Assembly (NCBI GenBank): GCA_029287645.1 | Contig: JARFQS010000042.1 | Location: 1 to 6,554 of the forward strand | Reading direction: 5' to 3' | DNA from: Thermoanaerobaculia bacterium | Lineage (GTDB): Bacteria; Acidobacteriota; Thermoanaerobaculia; Multivoradales; JAHEKO01 | Length of the DNA stretch: 6,554 nucleotides | Shown: positions 5,771 through 6,554 of the stretch, one piece after another | Position numbering within the stretch: position 1 is the stretch's first letter | How the letters are laid out: each line of letters opens with the position of its first letter | The notes under the pieces: model-generated | What the model saw: only the letters and a program-made list of their open reading frames with translations | Told to the model about the DNA's origin: nothing | Database searches by the model: none | Position numbers and translations under genes: made by a program

Positions 5771-6275
5771 GAAGACCATCGTCTCGCCAAGGCAGGCGCG
5801 GACGGCGTCCTCAACATCGCGACGCGATACCGGGCGGGTCCTACGCGGCGTTGTCCGTCCTCAAAACTCATCCGCAGGCCCGTCGACGCCATGGCTAAAG
5901 CATCATCGACGACGACAGCCGGATCCTGAGCCCGTACGGGAGCATCCCCAGCTACGTGGACCTGATGCAGCGGACCTTCAACCAGGTGGGGGAGAAGGCC
6001 GTGCTTCTGAGCCTCTCCTACGACTTCTCCCACCTCGGGATCAGCGGGCTTTCGACCATCCTCAACTACGTAGAGGGCTGGGACGGGCGCGTGCTGGGCA
6101 TTCGCCAGGACGCGCGCGAGCTCGACCTCACCATCGACTACAAGATTCCGAAGGAGTTCGGCCTCTACGAAAACCTCTGGCTGCGACTCCGCCCTCCTGG
6201 CTCGACGAGCAGGGAGCTGCCCAGGACGGCGCCGACCTCCGCGTCATCCTCCGCTACGACTTCCCAGTAATCTGA
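5771..6275 (+). pseudogene. Decayed C-terminal remnant of an OprD-family outer-membrane porin
   Basis: From 5899 one frame reads as the end of an OprD-type porin: D-D-D-S-R-I-L-S-P-Y-G-S-I-P-S-Y, then L-S-Y-D-F-S-H-L-G-I-S-G-L-S (about 6016-6057), E-L-D-L-T-I-D-Y (about 6118-6141) and L-W-L-R-L-R. After about 6190 the porin sequence continues in another frame (W-L-D-E-Q-G from 6198, then A-D-L-R-V-I-L-R-Y-D-F-P-V-I) to the TGA at 6273, so one base is missing near 6188-6197. The unshifted frame would instead run to TAA at 6268. In the same frame upstream, TAA at 5896 interrupts, and Y-A-A-L-S-V-L-K-T (from 5842) preceded in another frame by G-V-L-N-I-A-T-R-Y-R-A-G-P (5804-5842) may be more of the porin with a second shift. 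That upstream part is less certain. OprD porins are about 400-450 aa beta-barrels; only some 125-165 residues remain and no start or signal peptide exists. Sequencing error could explain a single shift but not the missing 5' half. Confidence 0.75.
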
Positions 6276-6465
6276 GGGTCTTGACCTCGAGCAGAGCACA
6301 AGGCGATTCTTGATGTCCCACTTCGAGCGATCGGGGAGGAGAGGGAGCGAGTCCACGGCGCGCCCTGCACGACTCGATTGCGGCCTCGAGGTCCGCAGCC
6401 TGGCAGGCGTGTTCTAGTTGACATAATGGATCGGACGTGAGTTGTAGGTGTAGGCCCGAAGTGCA

Positions 6466-6502
6466 AATGTCCGGTTTCTCCCAGATAGGAATGTCCGGTT
6501 TC
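6466..6502. repeat. 13-bp direct repeat AATGTCCGGTTTC, two copies 24 bp apart
   Basis: Copies at 6466-6478 and 6490-6502 are identical, separated by 11 bases. Short repeated terminal sequences of this type are typical transposase-binding sites near the ends of several insertion-sequence families (for example IS21-like and IS1202/ISNCY-like). The family assignment is inference. Confidence 0.6.
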
Positions 6503-6530
6503 GGGCATCGTGTCGGCCCTTGAGGTCGAC

Positions 6531-6554
6531 ATGACGTGTGGGGGGACCGTGACG
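6531..6554 (+). CDS. Possible start of a gene running off the right edge
   Basis: ATG at 6531 is preceded by GAGG (6522-6525) at a 5-base spacing and the frame stays open for the eight codons to the edge (M-T-C-G-G-T-V-T). Directly downstream of the direct repeats, a transposase would be the natural expectation. Eight residues are too few to identify it. Confidence 0.2.

Larger units (their letters stand above)
6276..6554. other. Terminal stretch without a complete gene; possible insertion-sequence end
   Basis: No open frame here on either strand looks like a protein I know. Features seen are a TTGACA hexamer at 6418-6423 without a good -10 partner, two copies of a 13-bp direct repeat at 6466-6502 and a possible start codon at 6531. 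These fit the outer end and leader of an insertion sequence entering from the right edge, but the body is not in view. Confidence 0.35.

Noticed and set aside
5956..6270. A free-standing 104-aa gene starting at GTG 5956
   Set aside because: Porin-like sequence continues upstream of 5956 in the same frame and moves to another frame after about 6190, so this is part of a decayed porin gene rather than a small gene.
6283..6393. 9-bp inverted repeat GACCTCGAG (6283-6291) and CTCGAGGTC (6385-6393)
   Set aside because: The core is the self-complementary CTCGAG, the arms are 93 bases apart and flanks do not extend the match, so chance is likely.

Overview
The window is a GC-rich stretch (high G/C at third codon positions throughout) in which every convincing gene lies on the + strand. 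It suggests a Gram-negative bacterium, probably a high-GC pseudomonadotal or deltaproteobacterial-type lineage. The reasons are predicted lipoproteins, exported proteins with clear Shine-Dalgarno sites, and the remnant of an OprD-family outer-membrane porin. Genus cannot be decided from the sequence.

Left part (1-1464): the 3' two-thirds or so of a large arylsulfatase, cut by the window edge, followed by a GC-rich stem-loop. Middle part (1585-5039): five consecutive genes, each beginning with a secretion signal. They are a small lipoprotein with a TRL-like appearance, an exported tyrosine/dual-specificity phosphatase with the complete signature H-C-x5-R-T-G, a 153-aa helical exported protein of unknown function, a 75-aa exported Cys-rich peptide with four C-x3-C pairs, and a 363-aa putative lipoprotein of unknown function. 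Gaps are about 50-120 bp, so one operon or two short ones are possible. No strong internal promoter or terminator is evident.

Right part (5040-6554): a non-coding stretch of about 340 bp with a perfect 14-bp palindrome, then a three-helix DUF202/YidH-type membrane protein, then the decayed C-terminal part of an OprD-type porin. The porin has at least one clear frameshift, a probable in-frame stop, a possible second frameshift and no 5' half. The last 280 bp hold no recognisable complete gene but carry a 13-bp direct repeat and a possible start codon at the very edge, resembling the terminal region of an insertion sequence whose body would lie outside the window.

How the genes work together is not known. 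The shared theme is the cell envelope: periplasmic or surface hydrolases (sulfatase, phosphatase), lipoproteins and a disulfide-rich peptide. The most unusual items are the quadruple C-x3-C peptide and the uninterrupted run of exported proteins around an exported phosphatase.
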